Below are positions 26,366 through 35,187 of a DNA stretch of 64,000 nt, one piece after another. This stretch comes from Beijerinckiaceae bacterium (lineage in GTDB: Bacteria > Pseudomonadota > Alphaproteobacteria > Rhizobiales > Beijerinckiaceae), in the NCBI GenBank assembly GCA_027533425.1, contig JAPZUD010000002.1, positions 402,597 to 466,596 of the forward strand, written 5' to 3'. The position numbers and the translations under genes were made by a program. How positions within the stretch are numbered: position 1 is the first letter of the stretch; every line of letters begins with the position of its first letter. Under the pieces are notes generated by a model. The model saw only the letters and a program-made list of their open reading frames with translations. It was not told the DNA's origin and searched no databases.

Positions 26366-26800
26366 ATGGCGAACCTTGCAGCCGAGATGCTCTCGACCCT
26401 GCTGCTCTCGATGGGCGCGGCGGCGGGCCTTGTCGAGAACAACACGCTCGCGCTCCATGCCGTGGCCGGGCAGGAAATCCGGCTGCAGAATGTCTGGCAT
26501 CTCAACGACAATTGCACGCCGACCGCCCCGATCCGGATGGTCGTGACCAAACCGGCCGGCAAGGGCACGCTGGAGGCGGTGCCGGTCGAGGATTTCATCG
26601 ACGGGGATGACAGCGACCTGATGCGGAAATGCGGCACCCGCCGTGTCGCGTCGCTCGACATCCGCTATGCGACCCGGCCCGGCAACACGGGCGAGGACCG
26701 GTTCGGCTTCGCGGTGCTCTTCCAGGACGGGACGGTCTGGAACTATACGGTCACCGTCCGGATCGCGCGGCCCGCCGCGCAGGCGCCGGAGGACGAGTGA
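26366..26800 (+). CDS. Secreted protein B of a three-gene paralogous set
   Basis: A protein of 144 residues that aligns with its neighbours: NDNC, then AGKGTLEAVPVEDF, RKC, and GEDRFGFAVLFQDGTVWNYTVTVRI. The N-terminus (MANLAAEMLSTLLLSMGAAAG) is hydrophobic and could be a signal peptide. AGGAAGG precedes the ATG at 26366. The gene begins 7 bp after gene A and its stop overlaps the start of gene C (TGATG), so the three form an operon. Two Cys are kept as in A and C. Function unknown. Confidence 0.65.
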   Translation: MANLAAEMLSTLLLSMGAAAGLVENNTLALHAVAGQEIRLQNVWHLNDNCTPTAPIRMVVTKPAGKGTLEAVPVEDFIDGDDSDLMRKCGTRRVASLDIRYATRPGNTGEDRFGFAVLFQDGTVWNYTVTVRIARPAAQAPEDE

Positions 26801-27222
26801 TGCGGCGGGCCCGCGCACTGGCACTGCTGACGCTTCTGGCTGCTCCCGGCATGGCCGCGGAACCGGAGAAGATCGTCCGCTCGGTGCTGCCCGGCGAGAC
26901 CGTGCGGGTCTATATCGCCTATCACGCCGAGCGGGATTGCACCCGGAGCGGCGAGATCCGGCTGGCGATGATCGAACCGCCGGCACAGGGGCGCCTGTTC
27001 CTCCGGGAAACGACAACCCGGCCGGGCTTCGGCTACAACAATCCGCGGCACCATTGCAATCAGCGGGAGATTGCCGCCGTCGAGGTCGCCTACGAGGCGT
27101 CGGGCAAGGCCGAGGGCCTCCAGCGCACGCGCTATGGCCTTGTTTTCAGCGATGGCCAGATGCGGCTGATCGATGCGGAAATCACTGTCTGGGCGCCGCC
27201 GGCAGAGCCGAAGGCCGAGTAA
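26800..27222 (+). CDS. Secreted protein C of a three-gene paralogous set
   Basis: A 140-residue protein with a signal peptide ending about GMAA-E20. It shares the Cys pair (RDC and HHC) and the terminal pattern (RTRYGLVFSDGQMRLIDAEITVW) with A and B. Coupled to gene B by a TGATG overlap. No enzymatic motif is seen in any of the three. A repeat region follows rather than another gene. Confidence 0.7.
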   Translation: MRRARALALLTLLAAPGMAAEPEKIVRSVLPGETVRVYIAYHAERDCTRSGEIRLAMIEPPAQGRLFLRETTTRPGFGYNNPRHHCNQREIAAVEVAYEASGKAEGLQRTRYGLVFSDGQMRLIDAEITVWAPPAEPKAE

Positions 27223-27238
27223 GGCAGCGGGCGGGAGG

Positions 27239-27300
27239 CCCCCTCACCCGCTCACTGACGCTCGCGACCTCTCCCCGAGGGGGAGAGGTGGGAGAGGGCT
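27239..27300. repeat. CCCCTCACCC-type intergenic repeat, partial copy
   Basis: It starts with CCCCTCACCC and contains a perfect 9-bp hairpin CCTCTCCCC-GAG-GGGGAGAGG (27268-27288). A longer related element is at 38797-38972. Such elements are common between genes in alphaproteobacteria. Confidence 0.7.
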
Positions 27301-27312
27301 GGACTCATCGCC

Positions 27313-27397
27313 GTCATGCCCGCCCTCGGGGCGGGCATCCACGACTTGGCTGTGATAATGGGCAGTCGTGGATGGCCGGGCCAAGCCCGGCCATGAC
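27313..27397. repeat. 85-bp palindromic intergenic repeat, copy 2
   Basis: Same length and ends as 13176-13260 (GTCATGCC ... GGCCATGAC), with the shared inner hairpin and ATCCACGACTT / AGTCGTGGAT pairing. It ends 15 bp before the HerA-like gene stop on the minus strand. Confidence 0.8.
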
Positions 27398-27411
27398 GAA
27401 AGGAGCAACGC

Positions 27412-28980
27412 TTACCGCCGCCCGCCCAGCAAGCTGCCGAGCACGCCGCGCACGATGGCGGTGCCGATCTGCCGGCCAACGGACGTGGCGACGGAGCGAG
27501 CGGCCGAGGTGACGATCTTCTCGGTCATGGATTGCGGCTGGCGGCCTTTCGGCTTGCCGGCCGTGCTGCCGCCCCCGCCGAGAATACCGCCGAGCACATT
27601 GCCGAGGATTCCGCCACTGCCGGCCTGCTCCTCCTCGGCGGCCTTGGCCGAAGCCTCGGCCTTCTTGGCCAGCATCTCGAAGGCACTCTCGCGATCGATC
27701 GTCTCGGTGTATTTGTTGCGGAACGGGCTCTCGCGCATCAGCGCCTTGCGTTCTTCCGGGGTGACCGGGCCGACGCGGCCGCCGGGCGGGGCGACGAGCG
27801 TGCGCTCGACCATCGAGGGCGCGCCCTTGCCTTCGAGGACGGAGACGAGCGCCTCGCCGACGCCGAGATTGGTGATGACATCCGCCGTGCGGAATTTCGG
27901 GTTGGCGCGGAAGGTTTCCGCCGCGGCCTTCACCGCCTTCTGCTCGCGCGGGGTGAAGGCGCGGAGGGCATGCTGCACGCGGTTGCCGAGCTGCGCGCCG
28001 ACCTTGTCCGGCACATCGAGCGGGTTCTGCGTGACGAAATAGACGCCGACGCCCTTCGAACGGATGAGGCGGACGACCTGCTCGATCGAATCGAGCAACG
28101 CCGCCGGCGCATTCTCGAAGAGCAGATGCGCCTCGTCGAAGAAGAAGACGAGCTTGGGCTTTTCCGGATCGCCGATTTCCGGCAATTGCTCGAAGAGTTC
28201 GGACAGCATCCAGAGCAGGAAGGTGGCGTAGAGCCGTGGCGACTTCATCAGCTTGTCGGCGGCGAGCACGTTGATATGGCCGCGGCCCTCCTCGTCGACA
28301 CGCATGAAATCGGCGATTTCCAGCGCGGGCTCACCGAAGAAGTTCTGCCCGCCCTGGTTTTCGAGGACGAGCAACTGACGCTGGATCGCCCCGACCGAGG
28401 CCGGCGAGACATTGCCATAGGCGGCCTGGAGCTGGGCCTGCAATTCCTTGTTGCTGCCGAGCTCGGCCAGCATGGCGCGCAGATCCTTCAGGTCGAGCAG
28501 GAGGAGGCCCTGCTCGTCGGCATAGCGGAACAGGATGTTCAGCACGCCTTCCTGCACGTCGTTCAGTTCCAGCAGCCGGGCGAGGAGCAGCGGGCCCATC
28601 TCGGCCACGGTGGCGCGGATCGGGTGGCCCTGCTCGCCGAACAGATCCCAGAAGACGACCGGGAATTGCTCAGCCTTGTATTCGACGCCGATTTCCTTGG
28701 CCCGGTTGACGAAAGGCGGCAGGGCATTGCCCATGGCCGCGACACCGGCGAGGTCGCCCTTGATATCGGCGGTGAAGACCGGCACGCCGGCGGCGGAGAA
28801 ACCCTCCGCCATCTTCTGCAAAGTCACGGTCTTGCCGGTGCCGGTGGCGCCGGTGACGAGGCCATGCCGGTTGGCCAGTTTCAGCACCAGCTGCTCGTAT
28901 TTGGTTTCGCTCTTGCCGATAAGGATGGTGCCAGAAGGTGCCGCCACGGCGCGTTCTCCAAAAGGATCGTTAACCCTCAT
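27412..28980 (-). CDS. HerA-like ATPase, DUF853 (YjgR) family
   Basis: A P-loop protein of about 522 residues. Walker A is GATGTGKT in [20 protein letters not shown]; the region [16 protein letters not shown] follows, and [15 protein letters not shown] is Walker B. DUF853 proteins are uncharacterised relatives of HerA-like ATPases. The C-terminal part has a Gly-rich segment ([16 protein letters not shown]) and a Ser/Ala tail. The start is uncertain: Met at 28980 fits the family, while Met at 29046 has a GGAGAGGAG ribosome site that could extend the protein. It is divergent from an exported hydrolase gene. Confidence 0.88.
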   Translation of the reverse strand: MRVNDPFGERAVAAPSGTILIGKSETKYEQLVLKLANRHGLVTGATGTGKTVTLQKMAEGFSAAGVPVFTADIKGDLAGVAAMGNALPPFVNRAKEIGVEYKAEQFPVVFWDLFGEQGHPIRATVAEMGPLLLARLLELNDVQEGVLNILFRYADEQGLLLLDLKDLRAMLAELGSNKELQAQLQAAYGNVSPASVGAIQRQLLVLENQGGQNFFGEPALEIADFMRVDEEGRGHINVLAADKLMKSPRLYATFLLWMLSELFEQLPEIGDPEKPKLVFFFDEAHLLFENAPAALLDSIEQVVRLIRSKGVGVYFVTQNPLDVPDKVGAQLGNRVQHALRAFTPREQKAVKAAAETFRANPKFRTADVITNLGVGEALVSVLEGKGAPSMVERTLVAPPGGRVGPVTPEERKALMRESPFRNKYTETIDRESAFEMLAKKAEASAKAAEEEQAGSGGILGNVLGGILGGGGSTAGKPKGRQPQSMTEKIVTSAARSVATSVGRQIGTAIVRGVLGSLLGGRR

Positions 28981-29125
28981 CGCTATAACCGGAACTCGCG
29001 CCTGGCGAAAAGGCCCCGGAGACGCAATTCCTTTCCGGATTGTCATCTCCTCTCCATCCTGCGGTTTGCCACGGGCCACGAGGATGGCCTGCGGGGAATG
29101 CGGGTCTTCGAGGAAAGAAAACGGC

Positions 29126-29968
29126 ATGATGTCCGGACGTTTCGCTACCGCCCTGCTTGCCAGCCTGATCGCCAGCCTGCCTCCCGCTCTGGCCGGGACA
29201 TCCGGCAGCTACAGCCGCGCCGATGGCACGCGGATCGAGGCCCGCGTGCTGGAGGCGCCGGGCTGCGCGCCGCTGGCCATCATTTCCCACGGGTTCGGCG
29301 GCAATTCGAAGGGCAATCCGCAGCTCGCCGAGGCCCTGAACCGTGCCGGCTACCGGGTGATCGTGCCGAGCCACCCCGAATCAGGCCCGAGGGCCCTGCT
29401 TGGCTCGCTGGGCAATGGCCGCCCGCGCGAGCGCATCCTCGATCTCGCCGCCGATCCGACCTTGCTCGGCGCACGGGAGGCCGATGTCACCGCCATCCTG
29501 ACCGCCGAGATGCGGCGTTGCGCCGTCCCGTTCAAGGTTCTGGGCGGCCATTCCATGGGCGCTCGGACGGCGCTGCTCGAGGCGGGTGCAGCCAATCGCA
29601 ACGGCATGAAGGGCGCCGACCGGTTCGATGCCTATCTCGCGCTCTCGCCGGCCGGGGAGAATTCGCGGCTCTTTCCGAAAGGGGCGATGGCCGGCATCCG
29701 CAAGCCCGTCCTGATGGTCACCGGCACGCGCGACGAGGGCGAGGGCGGCGGCTACGAGAACCGGCTCAGCACCTTCGAGGGCCTGCCGCCGGGCCGCAAG
29801 CGGCTGGCCGTGATCAACGAGGCCACGCATGGCGATCTCGGCGGGCGGCGTAACCCGGCGGTCGGCCGGCTGATCGGCGAGATGGCGGTCGAATTCCTCG
29901 CCATGGTCCGCAGCGGCGGAACGGCCAGGGCGAAACCGCGGCCGGAGGTCTTCCTTTCCGACAAGTGA
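29126..29968 (+). CDS. Exported alpha/beta hydrolase
   Basis: A 280-residue protein with a Sec signal peptide (about residues 1-24) and a dienelactone-hydrolase-like domain. The nucleophile is in GGHSMGART, the acid probably in [10 protein letters not shown], and the His in [10 protein letters not shown]. Family members act on esters, but the substrate is not predictable. GAGGAAAG precedes the double ATG at 29126. It is alone on the plus strand between the HerA-like gene and a small helical protein gene. Confidence 0.85.
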   Translation: MMSGRFATALLASLIASLPPALAGTSGSYSRADGTRIEARVLEAPGCAPLAIISHGFGGNSKGNPQLAEALNRAGYRVIVPSHPESGPRALLGSLGNGRPRERILDLAADPTLLGAREADVTAILTAEMRRCAVPFKVLGGHSMGARTALLEAGAANRNGMKGADRFDAYLALSPAGENSRLFPKGAMAGIRKPVLMVTGTRDEGEGGGYENRLSTFEGLPPGRKRLAVINEATHGDLGGRRNPAVGRLIGEMAVEFLAMVRSGGTARAKPRPEVFLSDK

Positions 29969-30086
29969 GGCGCCAGCCGCCGCAGAATAGTTCATGGCTA
30001 AACTATTTTGGCTTGCCAGCGGGGCGGGTCTGTCGTAATTCCCCGGGGAGAGAATCCGGCGCGGGCCGGTGACAGGGAGAATGACC

Positions 30087-30473
30087 ATGGACGAGCTCAT
30101 CAACCGCGTGGCCACCAATGTCGGGCTGGAACCGGCGATGGCGCAGCAGGCTGTCGGCATGATCCTGAGCTTCCTGCAGAAGAACGGTCCCGCCGAGGAA
30201 ATCGGCCAGATGATGGCCGCCATGCCGGGTGCGGCCGAGCTCGCTGCCGCCAATGCCGGCGAAAGCGGTGGCCTGATGGGCGGGCTGATGAACATGATGG
30301 GCCAGGGCGGCGGTGTCATGGCGCTCGGCCAGCAATTGATGAGCGCCGGCATCGGCATGGGCCAGATCACCGCCCTCTCCAAGGAAGTCTTCGCCTATGG
30401 CCAGGAAAAGGCCGGCGAGGACACGATGGGCGCCATTGTCGGTGCCATTCCCGGCCTCAGCCAGTTCGTCTGA
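30087..30473 (+). CDS. Small DUF2267/DUF2780-like protein
   Basis: A 128-residue protein without signal peptide, with helices in the first 45 residues (MDELINRVATNVGLEPAMAQ), a Gly/Met-rich central region (GLMGGLMNMMGQGGG) and a C-terminal helix. It resembles the DUF2267 and DUF2780 families in layout, but I cannot choose between them. The ATG at 30087 is selected because GGGAGA is seven bases upstream; an ATG two codons earlier is too close. Function unknown. Confidence 0.6.
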   Translation: MDELINRVATNVGLEPAMAQQAVGMILSFLQKNGPAEEIGQMMAAMPGAAELAAANAGESGGLMGGLMNMMGQGGGVMALGQQLMSAGIGMGQITALSKEVFAYGQEKAGEDTMGAIVGAIPGLSQFV

Positions 30474-30512
30474 CGCTTCGGGGGCACCGGCGCCCCTGCG
30501 CCAGCGCGCTCT

Positions 30513-31043
30513 TCAATGCCAGCGGATCGAATAGCTGACATTGTAGGTGGCGCAGTCGGTGGATTCGTTGATGAGCGCGCGCCAGAAGGCCGTGTAGGGT
30601 TCGCGGCAGTCGCGGCGATAGCCTCCCGTTGCACGGACGGTGGGCCAGAACAGGTAATAGCCCGTTCTTGCCGCCGTGAACCGGGTGGCGCCGTTCTGCG
30701 TGGCCGACAGGGAGAGTGCCGGATCGTCGGGATCTGCCGTCAGCACATCCATGAGGTTACGCCCGAACTGGCTGGTCACGATGATATGGCCGGAGCGGAT
30801 CGTCGCAGAATATTCGAAACGCAGGCTCTCGCCCGCCTTCAGATAGACCGGCCGGACCATGGGCAGACGCAAGGGGGCGACCATGGCTGCCGTTCCGAAT
30901 TCATGACCGATGACTTTCCCCTTGGTCATGCCCGGTGCCAGCGACAGCACGAAGAAAAGCAGCAGCAGCGCCGGAACCGACAATCCAAGCGATCGCCCGG
31001 CTGTGCTGTTCCGTGTCAGAGCTTCCCGATCGAGGTAATACAT
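30513..31043 (-). CDS. Hypothetical single-pass membrane or exported protein
   Basis: A 176-residue protein with one N-terminal hydrophobic segment (about 19-38) and a mature domain of about 135 residues with two Cys (RRDC, TDC). The middle (LKAGESLRFEYSATIRSGHIIVTSQ) and end (GYYLFWPTVRATGGYRRDC) look beta-rich. I do not recognise it. A 20-bp palindrome (31061-31080) lies just upstream of the start, so expression may be regulated. The start is supported by the position of the hydrophobic segment; no strong ribosome site is visible. Confidence 0.55.
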   Translation of the reverse strand: MYYLDREALTRNSTAGRSLGLSVPALLLLFFVLSLAPGMTKGKVIGHEFGTAAMVAPLRLPMVRPVYLKAGESLRFEYSATIRSGHIIVTSQFGRNLMDVLTADPDDPALSLSATQNGATRFTAARTGYYLFWPTVRATGGYRRDCREPYTAFWRALINESTDCATYNVSYSIRWH

Positions 31044-31060
31044 GGCGTTGATCGCTCAAG

Positions 31061-31080
31061 TTAGACATGCATTTGTCTAA
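31061..31080. promoter_or_regulatory. Palindromic operator-like site
   Basis: TTAGACA, a 6-base spacer and TGTCTAA form a perfect 7+7 inverted repeat, 18 bp upstream of the start of the gene at 30513-31043. Inverted repeats of this size are typical of TetR or similar regulators; the protein that binds it is not known. It is too short and AT-rich for a terminator. Confidence 0.45.
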
Positions 31081-31159
31081 ACTTGTATTCGATATAACTT
31101 GCGCCGGCACTAATGTATTACCAGAAAATGAATGAACGCCTGTTAACCCTGTCCGGCTG

Positions 31160-32173
31160 TCAGGCGCGTTCGATGGCGCGGCGGATTGCGGCCCGGACAT
31201 CGGCATTGGCAACGAAGACATCGTGGCGGATCAACCCCGAGGCGAAATCGGTCGCGTCGATCACCCGGACGCCGGTATCGGCCAGGGCTTCGCGCGGCAG
31301 GGCGCCGACGCGGTCATTGCCGGCCAGGCGACGCGAGAGATCCAGCGCGCGGTCATTCGTGGCGGTGATGATGGTCATCCGCTCGCGCCAGGGGCCGAGC
31401 CTCTGCAATGCCGCCTTGAACACATCGACATCGACATCCGGGGCTGCAAGCACAAGGGCGCCGACGCGGTCGAGCCCCTTGTCGCCGAAGCGGTCGCGGT
31501 AGATACGCAGGGCTTCGAGCGTGACAAGCGTGCCCATGGAATGTGCGACCAGATGCAACCGGGCGCCGAAATCATCCTGCAGGAGCGCGGCGAGGATCTC
31601 GGCCATCGGATCCCGCGCGAGCAGGGCCGATTCCCGGTCATAGCCGTAATCGAGCAGGCCGCCCCGCGACGGCCAGGAGAAGAGCGCGGTGTTGCCGCGA
31701 AAGCCGATCCCCTGCGAGAGCTGGGCGATATCACGGCCCGCCGCCTCGAAAGTCTGGTTGTAGCCATGGACGAAGAGCAGCGTGTCGCGGCCGCGCAAAG
31801 CCTCGGCGAAGCTTGCGGCGGCGGCACCGCCCTGCGGCTCGACGCGGCGGACGGCAAATTCGCTGCTGACCAGCGCATTGAGCTGGCCGAGGACGGAGCC
31901 ATCGGGCGCTGACAGGCTGGCCCGGGCGTAGGAAAGGCCGGCGCGGGTGGCATCGAAGAACGGCGATTTCTCGCCACCCTTCACCAGCCGGCGGGTTGTG
32001 ACGACATGAAGGACCGGATCCGCCGAAAGGGTTTCCGCGCCGGCGCGGGCCTCCATCGGCGTGCCACGCCCGAAACAGCCGGCCAGAGGCAGGCCCAACA
32101 AACCGGCCAGCACGACACGCCGGCGCGAGAGGCCGGTTCGGGCGGGGCTGGTGGCGATGGCGGGCGGGCGCAT
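31160..32173 (-). CDS. Exported alpha/beta hydrolase (DUF900 family)
   Basis: A 337-residue protein with a twin-arginine-like N-terminus (SRRRVVLAGLLGLPLAGC) in which a Cys also makes a lipobox, so it is likely a TAT-exported lipoprotein. The DUF900-type hydrolase domain has LLFVHGYNQTFEAAGRD, the nucleophile in LVAHSMGT, and an Asp in APDVDVDVF. Family members are uncharacterised. Substrate unknown. It is upstream of the small membrane protein gene on the same strand, 116 bp apart. Confidence 0.85.
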   Translation of the reverse strand: MRPPAIATSPARTGLSRRRVVLAGLLGLPLAGCFGRGTPMEARAGAETLSADPVLHVVTTRRLVKGGEKSPFFDATRAGLSYARASLSAPDGSVLGQLNALVSSEFAVRRVEPQGGAAAASFAEALRGRDTLLFVHGYNQTFEAAGRDIAQLSQGIGFRGNTALFSWPSRGGLLDYGYDRESALLARDPMAEILAALLQDDFGARLHLVAHSMGTLVTLEALRIYRDRFGDKGLDRVGALVLAAPDVDVDVFKAALQRLGPWRERMTIITATNDRALDLSRRLAGNDRVGALPREALADTGVRVIDATDFASGLIRHDVFVANADVRAAIRRAIERA

Positions 32174-32429
32174 CCTGGATTCCCTGTGCTGTCATGCAGG
32201 AGCGGGGCTGCTCCTGCCGGTTGTGCTCCGGCGCGGCCTCGTGCAGACTGCGCCGGCTGATGCCCCCGGCATCAAGCTTATGATTTTACTATCGTTTTCA
32301 AAGCGCCGCGATCAATCGGCCCGATGAAGAACTAGGAGGGCAAAGGTTGAGGATTGGTAAAGACGTCCCGCCGCGTTGCCCCCGGTGCCGCTGGTGCCGG
32401 CAAAATCCGGCCAAAACAAGGAGAGGCCC

Positions 32430-33056
32430 GTGAAGAAGGCGAGACCGCTGCGCGCGCTGGTTACCGGGTTCGGGCCATTCCCGGGTGTGCCACACAACCC
32501 GAGCGGGGTGATTGCCGAGGCGGTCACCCGTTCAGGGCGCTGGGCGCGGCTGGGATGGCAGGTGGACGGCGTGCCCTTTCCCACGGATTACCGGGTTGTT
32601 CTCGGATGGATCAAGGCCTTTGCCTCTGCACCGCCGGCCTTTGTCATCATGCTCGGCGTAGCGGCGCGCTCACAGCGGCTGCGGGTCGAGATGGTGGCGC
32701 GCAACCGCGTTTCCGCAACGGCGCGGGATGCGTCGGGGCGGAAGGTCAGCCGGCGGGTGCTGGAGCCGGGCGTGGAGACGATCCGCCCGGGCCGCCATGC
32801 CGGGGCCGCCCTGGTGCGGGATCTCCGCCGGGCGGGCGTTCCGGCCCGGACCTCGCTCGATGCCGGACGCTATGTCTGCAACGCCGCCTATTGGTGGATG
32901 CTCGGCGCCATGCCGAGAAAAACGCGTGTGGTCTTCGTGCATATCCCCCTGCCCGGCAAGGCAGGTCAGCGCCGGCACGAGCCGCGGCCAACCCTGCCGG
33001 CGATGATCCGCGCGATCACGGCTCTGGTCGGGGCCGAGATCGGGCGGGCCCGTTAG
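32430..33056 (+). CDS. Pyroglutamyl peptidase I-like protein (C15)
   Basis: A 208-residue cysteine peptidase that removes N-terminal pyroglutamate. The catalytic triad is visible: Glu in RVEMVARNRV, Cys in DAGRYVCNAAY and His in VVFVHIPLP; the start has VTGFGPFPGVPHNPS, the family signature. The GTG start at 32430 is chosen because GGAGAGG lies just upstream; an in-frame ATG further upstream has no such site and would add 18 unlike residues. Its stop overlaps the stop of the convergent asparaginase gene by four bases. Confidence 0.85.
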   Translation: MKKARPLRALVTGFGPFPGVPHNPSGVIAEAVTRSGRWARLGWQVDGVPFPTDYRVVLGWIKAFASAPPAFVIMLGVAARSQRLRVEMVARNRVSATARDASGRKVSRRVLEPGVETIRPGRHAGAALVRDLRRAGVPARTSLDAGRYVCNAAYWWMLGAMPRKTRVVFVHIPLPGKAGQRRHEPRPTLPAMIRAITALVGAEIGRAR

Positions 33057-34063
33057 CTGACAAGCACCGGCGCCGGCCGCATCCGGCCGACCTCGATGCC
33101 GTTCCAGTTCTTCATGACATGGTCCGTCCGCGGCAGGACGATGCGCGCCTCGGCCTCCGAAAGCGGCAGGAACCGGCGCAGCAAGGCCGCCATGACCGTT
33201 TCGGCGGCGCGGCCTGCGCCGTCATCGATCTTGAGCGCGATGCCATAGCCGAGTTCGGGGATCGCGGCGCAATAGACGCCCTCCGCCCCGGTCTTCATGA
33301 AGACGCGCGACCCGAGCGCCGTCATCACCACCGTGTCGAACCGGTCAGTGCCGGCGACCATGAAGGGCTCCTTTGCAACCGCTGCGCGCAGCCGGGCTGC
33401 CGCGCGGGCGCGTTCGGGGCCGAGGCCATGGCCGGTGCCGAACCGGGCGAAGCCGCGGGCGAGGTTGCGCAGCGGGATCGCATAGGTCGGGATCGAGCAG
33501 CCATCGACGCCGCGCGCCGTGTTGCGCAGGTTATAGCCGGTCATGCTGCCCAACGCGCCGCTGACCACCTGCATCACCGGGTGATCGGGCTGGATATAGC
33601 CCTTCGGGTCCTTGCCCTCGGCCACGGCCACACAGAGGAAGCCGGCATGCTTGCCGGAACAGTTGTTATGCAGCGCGGAGGGCTGACCGCCAGCAGCCGC
33701 CAAGGCGCGGGCAGCCTTCTCGCCCATCGGCCAATGGGCGCCGCATTCGAGACAGGTGACCTCGAGCCCGGCCTTGGCAATGGCGGAGGCCGACGTTTCG
33801 GCATGCCCCGGCTCGCCGGAATGCGAAGCGCAGGCCAGAGCCAGTTCGGCCTCGCTCAGGCCGAACCGGTCAGCCGCGCCGGTCTCGATCAGCGGCAGGG
33901 CCTGCAGGCCCTTCACGGCGGAACGCGGGAAGACCGGCCGGTCGATATCGCCCAGTGCCATCACCACCGCGCCATCGGCATCCAGCACCGCGAGTGCGCC
34001 GCGATGTACCGATTCGGGGATACCGCCGCGCGTAACCTCAACAAGGACCGGATCATTCATCAT
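33053..34063 (-). CDS. Asparaginase, Rhizobium etli type II-like
   Basis: A 336-residue protein in the family of the inducible Rhizobium etli asparaginase, distinct from the bacterial EcAI/EcAII fold. Visible motifs are PRSAVKGLQALPLIETGAAD (Ser and Lys of the catalytic region), ACASHSGEPGH, NNCSGKHAGFL and the conserved GVDGCSIPTYAIPL. It hydrolyses L-asparagine to aspartate and ammonia. No signal peptide is seen. The gene is convergent with the pyroglutamyl peptidase gene with overlapping stops and divergent from the sugar kinase gene. Confidence 0.92.
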   Translation of the reverse strand: MMNDPVLVEVTRGGIPESVHRGALAVLDADGAVVMALGDIDRPVFPRSAVKGLQALPLIETGAADRFGLSEAELALACASHSGEPGHAETSASAIAKAGLEVTCLECGAHWPMGEKAARALAAAGGQPSALHNNCSGKHAGFLCVAVAEGKDPKGYIQPDHPVMQVVSGALGSMTGYNLRNTARGVDGCSIPTYAIPLRNLARGFARFGTGHGLGPERARAAARLRAAVAKEPFMVAGTDRFDTVVMTALGSRVFMKTGAEGVYCAAIPELGYGIALKIDDGAGRAAETVMAALLRRFLPLSEAEARIVLPRTDHVMKNWNGIEVGRMRPAPVLVS

Positions 34064-34257
34064 CGTCTTCTCCCGGGATTGACGGGTTCAGGCCGGTCAT
34101 TCTTTCTGCCGGACCCTTTCATCGCGTTTCCAATACGCATAAAAGCCTTTCTGGCATAAAAGTCTTCGCGTCGTCTTTCCACCCGGCTTGGCGGCTGTTC
34201 ACGGTTATCCTGCTCCGAGTCTTCCGCCCCGATTTCTCCCGCACCGGTTGTCCTGTC

Positions 34258-35187
34258 ATGTCCGCGCCTGCTTTCCCCGCCATTCTCGCCATGGGCGAGC
34301 CCATGATCGAGTTCAACCAGGTGAAGGGCGGCGATGGCCGCAGTTTCCTGCAGGGTTTCGGCGGCGATACCTCGAATTTCGCGATTGCCGCCGCACGGCA
34401 GGGCGCCTCGGCCGGCTATGTCAGCGCGCTCGGCCGCGATGCGAATGCCGCGATGCTGCGGGCACTCTGGGATGCGGAGGGGGTCGATCACAGCCTCGTC
34501 CACGAACATCCTTCCGCGCCGACGGGGATGTATTTCGTCACGCATGGACCGAACGGGCATGAATTCTCCTTCGCCCGCGCCGGCTCCGCCGCCTCGCTCT
34601 ACAGCCCCGGCGATGTGCCGGTGGAGGCGATTTCCCGGGCGAAGGCGCTGCATCTCTCCGGCATCTCGCTGGCCATTTCCAACAGCGCCTGCGATGCCGC
34701 CTATGCCGCCATCCACGCCGCAAGGGCGGCAGGGTGCCTTGTCTCGTTCGACACAAACCTCCGGCTCAAGCTCTGGTCGAAGGACCGGGCCCGCGCGATC
34801 ATGACCGATGTGATCGGGCTGAGTGACCTCGTCCTGCCGAGCTATGACGACATCGTCGCGATTACCGGCCTGACCGACCCGGATGCGCTGGCCGACTGGT
34901 GCCTCGCCCGCGGGGCAAAGCTTGTTGCGCTCAAGCTGGGTGCCGAGGGGGCGCTCGTGGCGGATGCGCGGGCGCGCCATCGTGTGCCACCGCATCGCTG
35001 CATGCCGATCGACGCGACGGGCGCCGGCGATTGCTTCGGCGGGGCCTTCGTCGCCAGGCTCGTAGCGGGAGATTCGCCGGAAGAGGCGGCGCGCTATGCC
35101 GGCGTGGCCGCCGCGCTCTCGACCGAGGGCTACGGCGCCGTGGCGCCGATTCCGCGCGCCGAAGCGGTGCGGCAGGCGATGGGCTGA
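34258..35187 (+). CDS. PfkB family sugar kinase (2-keto-3-deoxygluconate kinase-like)
   Basis: A 309-residue ribokinase-type kinase. Motifs: N-terminal AILAMGEPMIEF, YVSALGRDANAAM, and the ATP/catalytic motif DATGAGDCFGGAF with the base Asp. The N-terminus with GEPMIEF and the later CLARGAKLVALKLG fit 2-keto-3-deoxygluconate kinases, but other sugar substrates are possible. It is monocistronic, and no other Entner-Doudoroff gene is in the window. Confidence 0.85.
   Translation: MSAPAFPAILAMGEPMIEFNQVKGGDGRSFLQGFGGDTSNFAIAAARQGASAGYVSALGRDANAAMLRALWDAEGVDHSLVHEHPSAPTGMYFVTHGPNGHEFSFARAGSAASLYSPGDVPVEAISRAKALHLSGISLAISNSACDAAYAAIHAARAAGCLVSFDTNLRLKLWSKDRARAIMTDVIGLSDLVLPSYDDIVAITGLTDPDALADWCLARGAKLVALKLGAEGALVADARARHRVPPHRCMPIDATGAGDCFGGAFVARLVAGDSPEEAARYAGVAAALSTEGYGAVAPIPRAEAVRQAMG

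Noticed and set aside
27532..29853. A 773-codon open frame on the plus strand opposite the HerA-like gene
   Set aside because: It overlaps two well-supported genes, and the minus strand carries Walker motifs.
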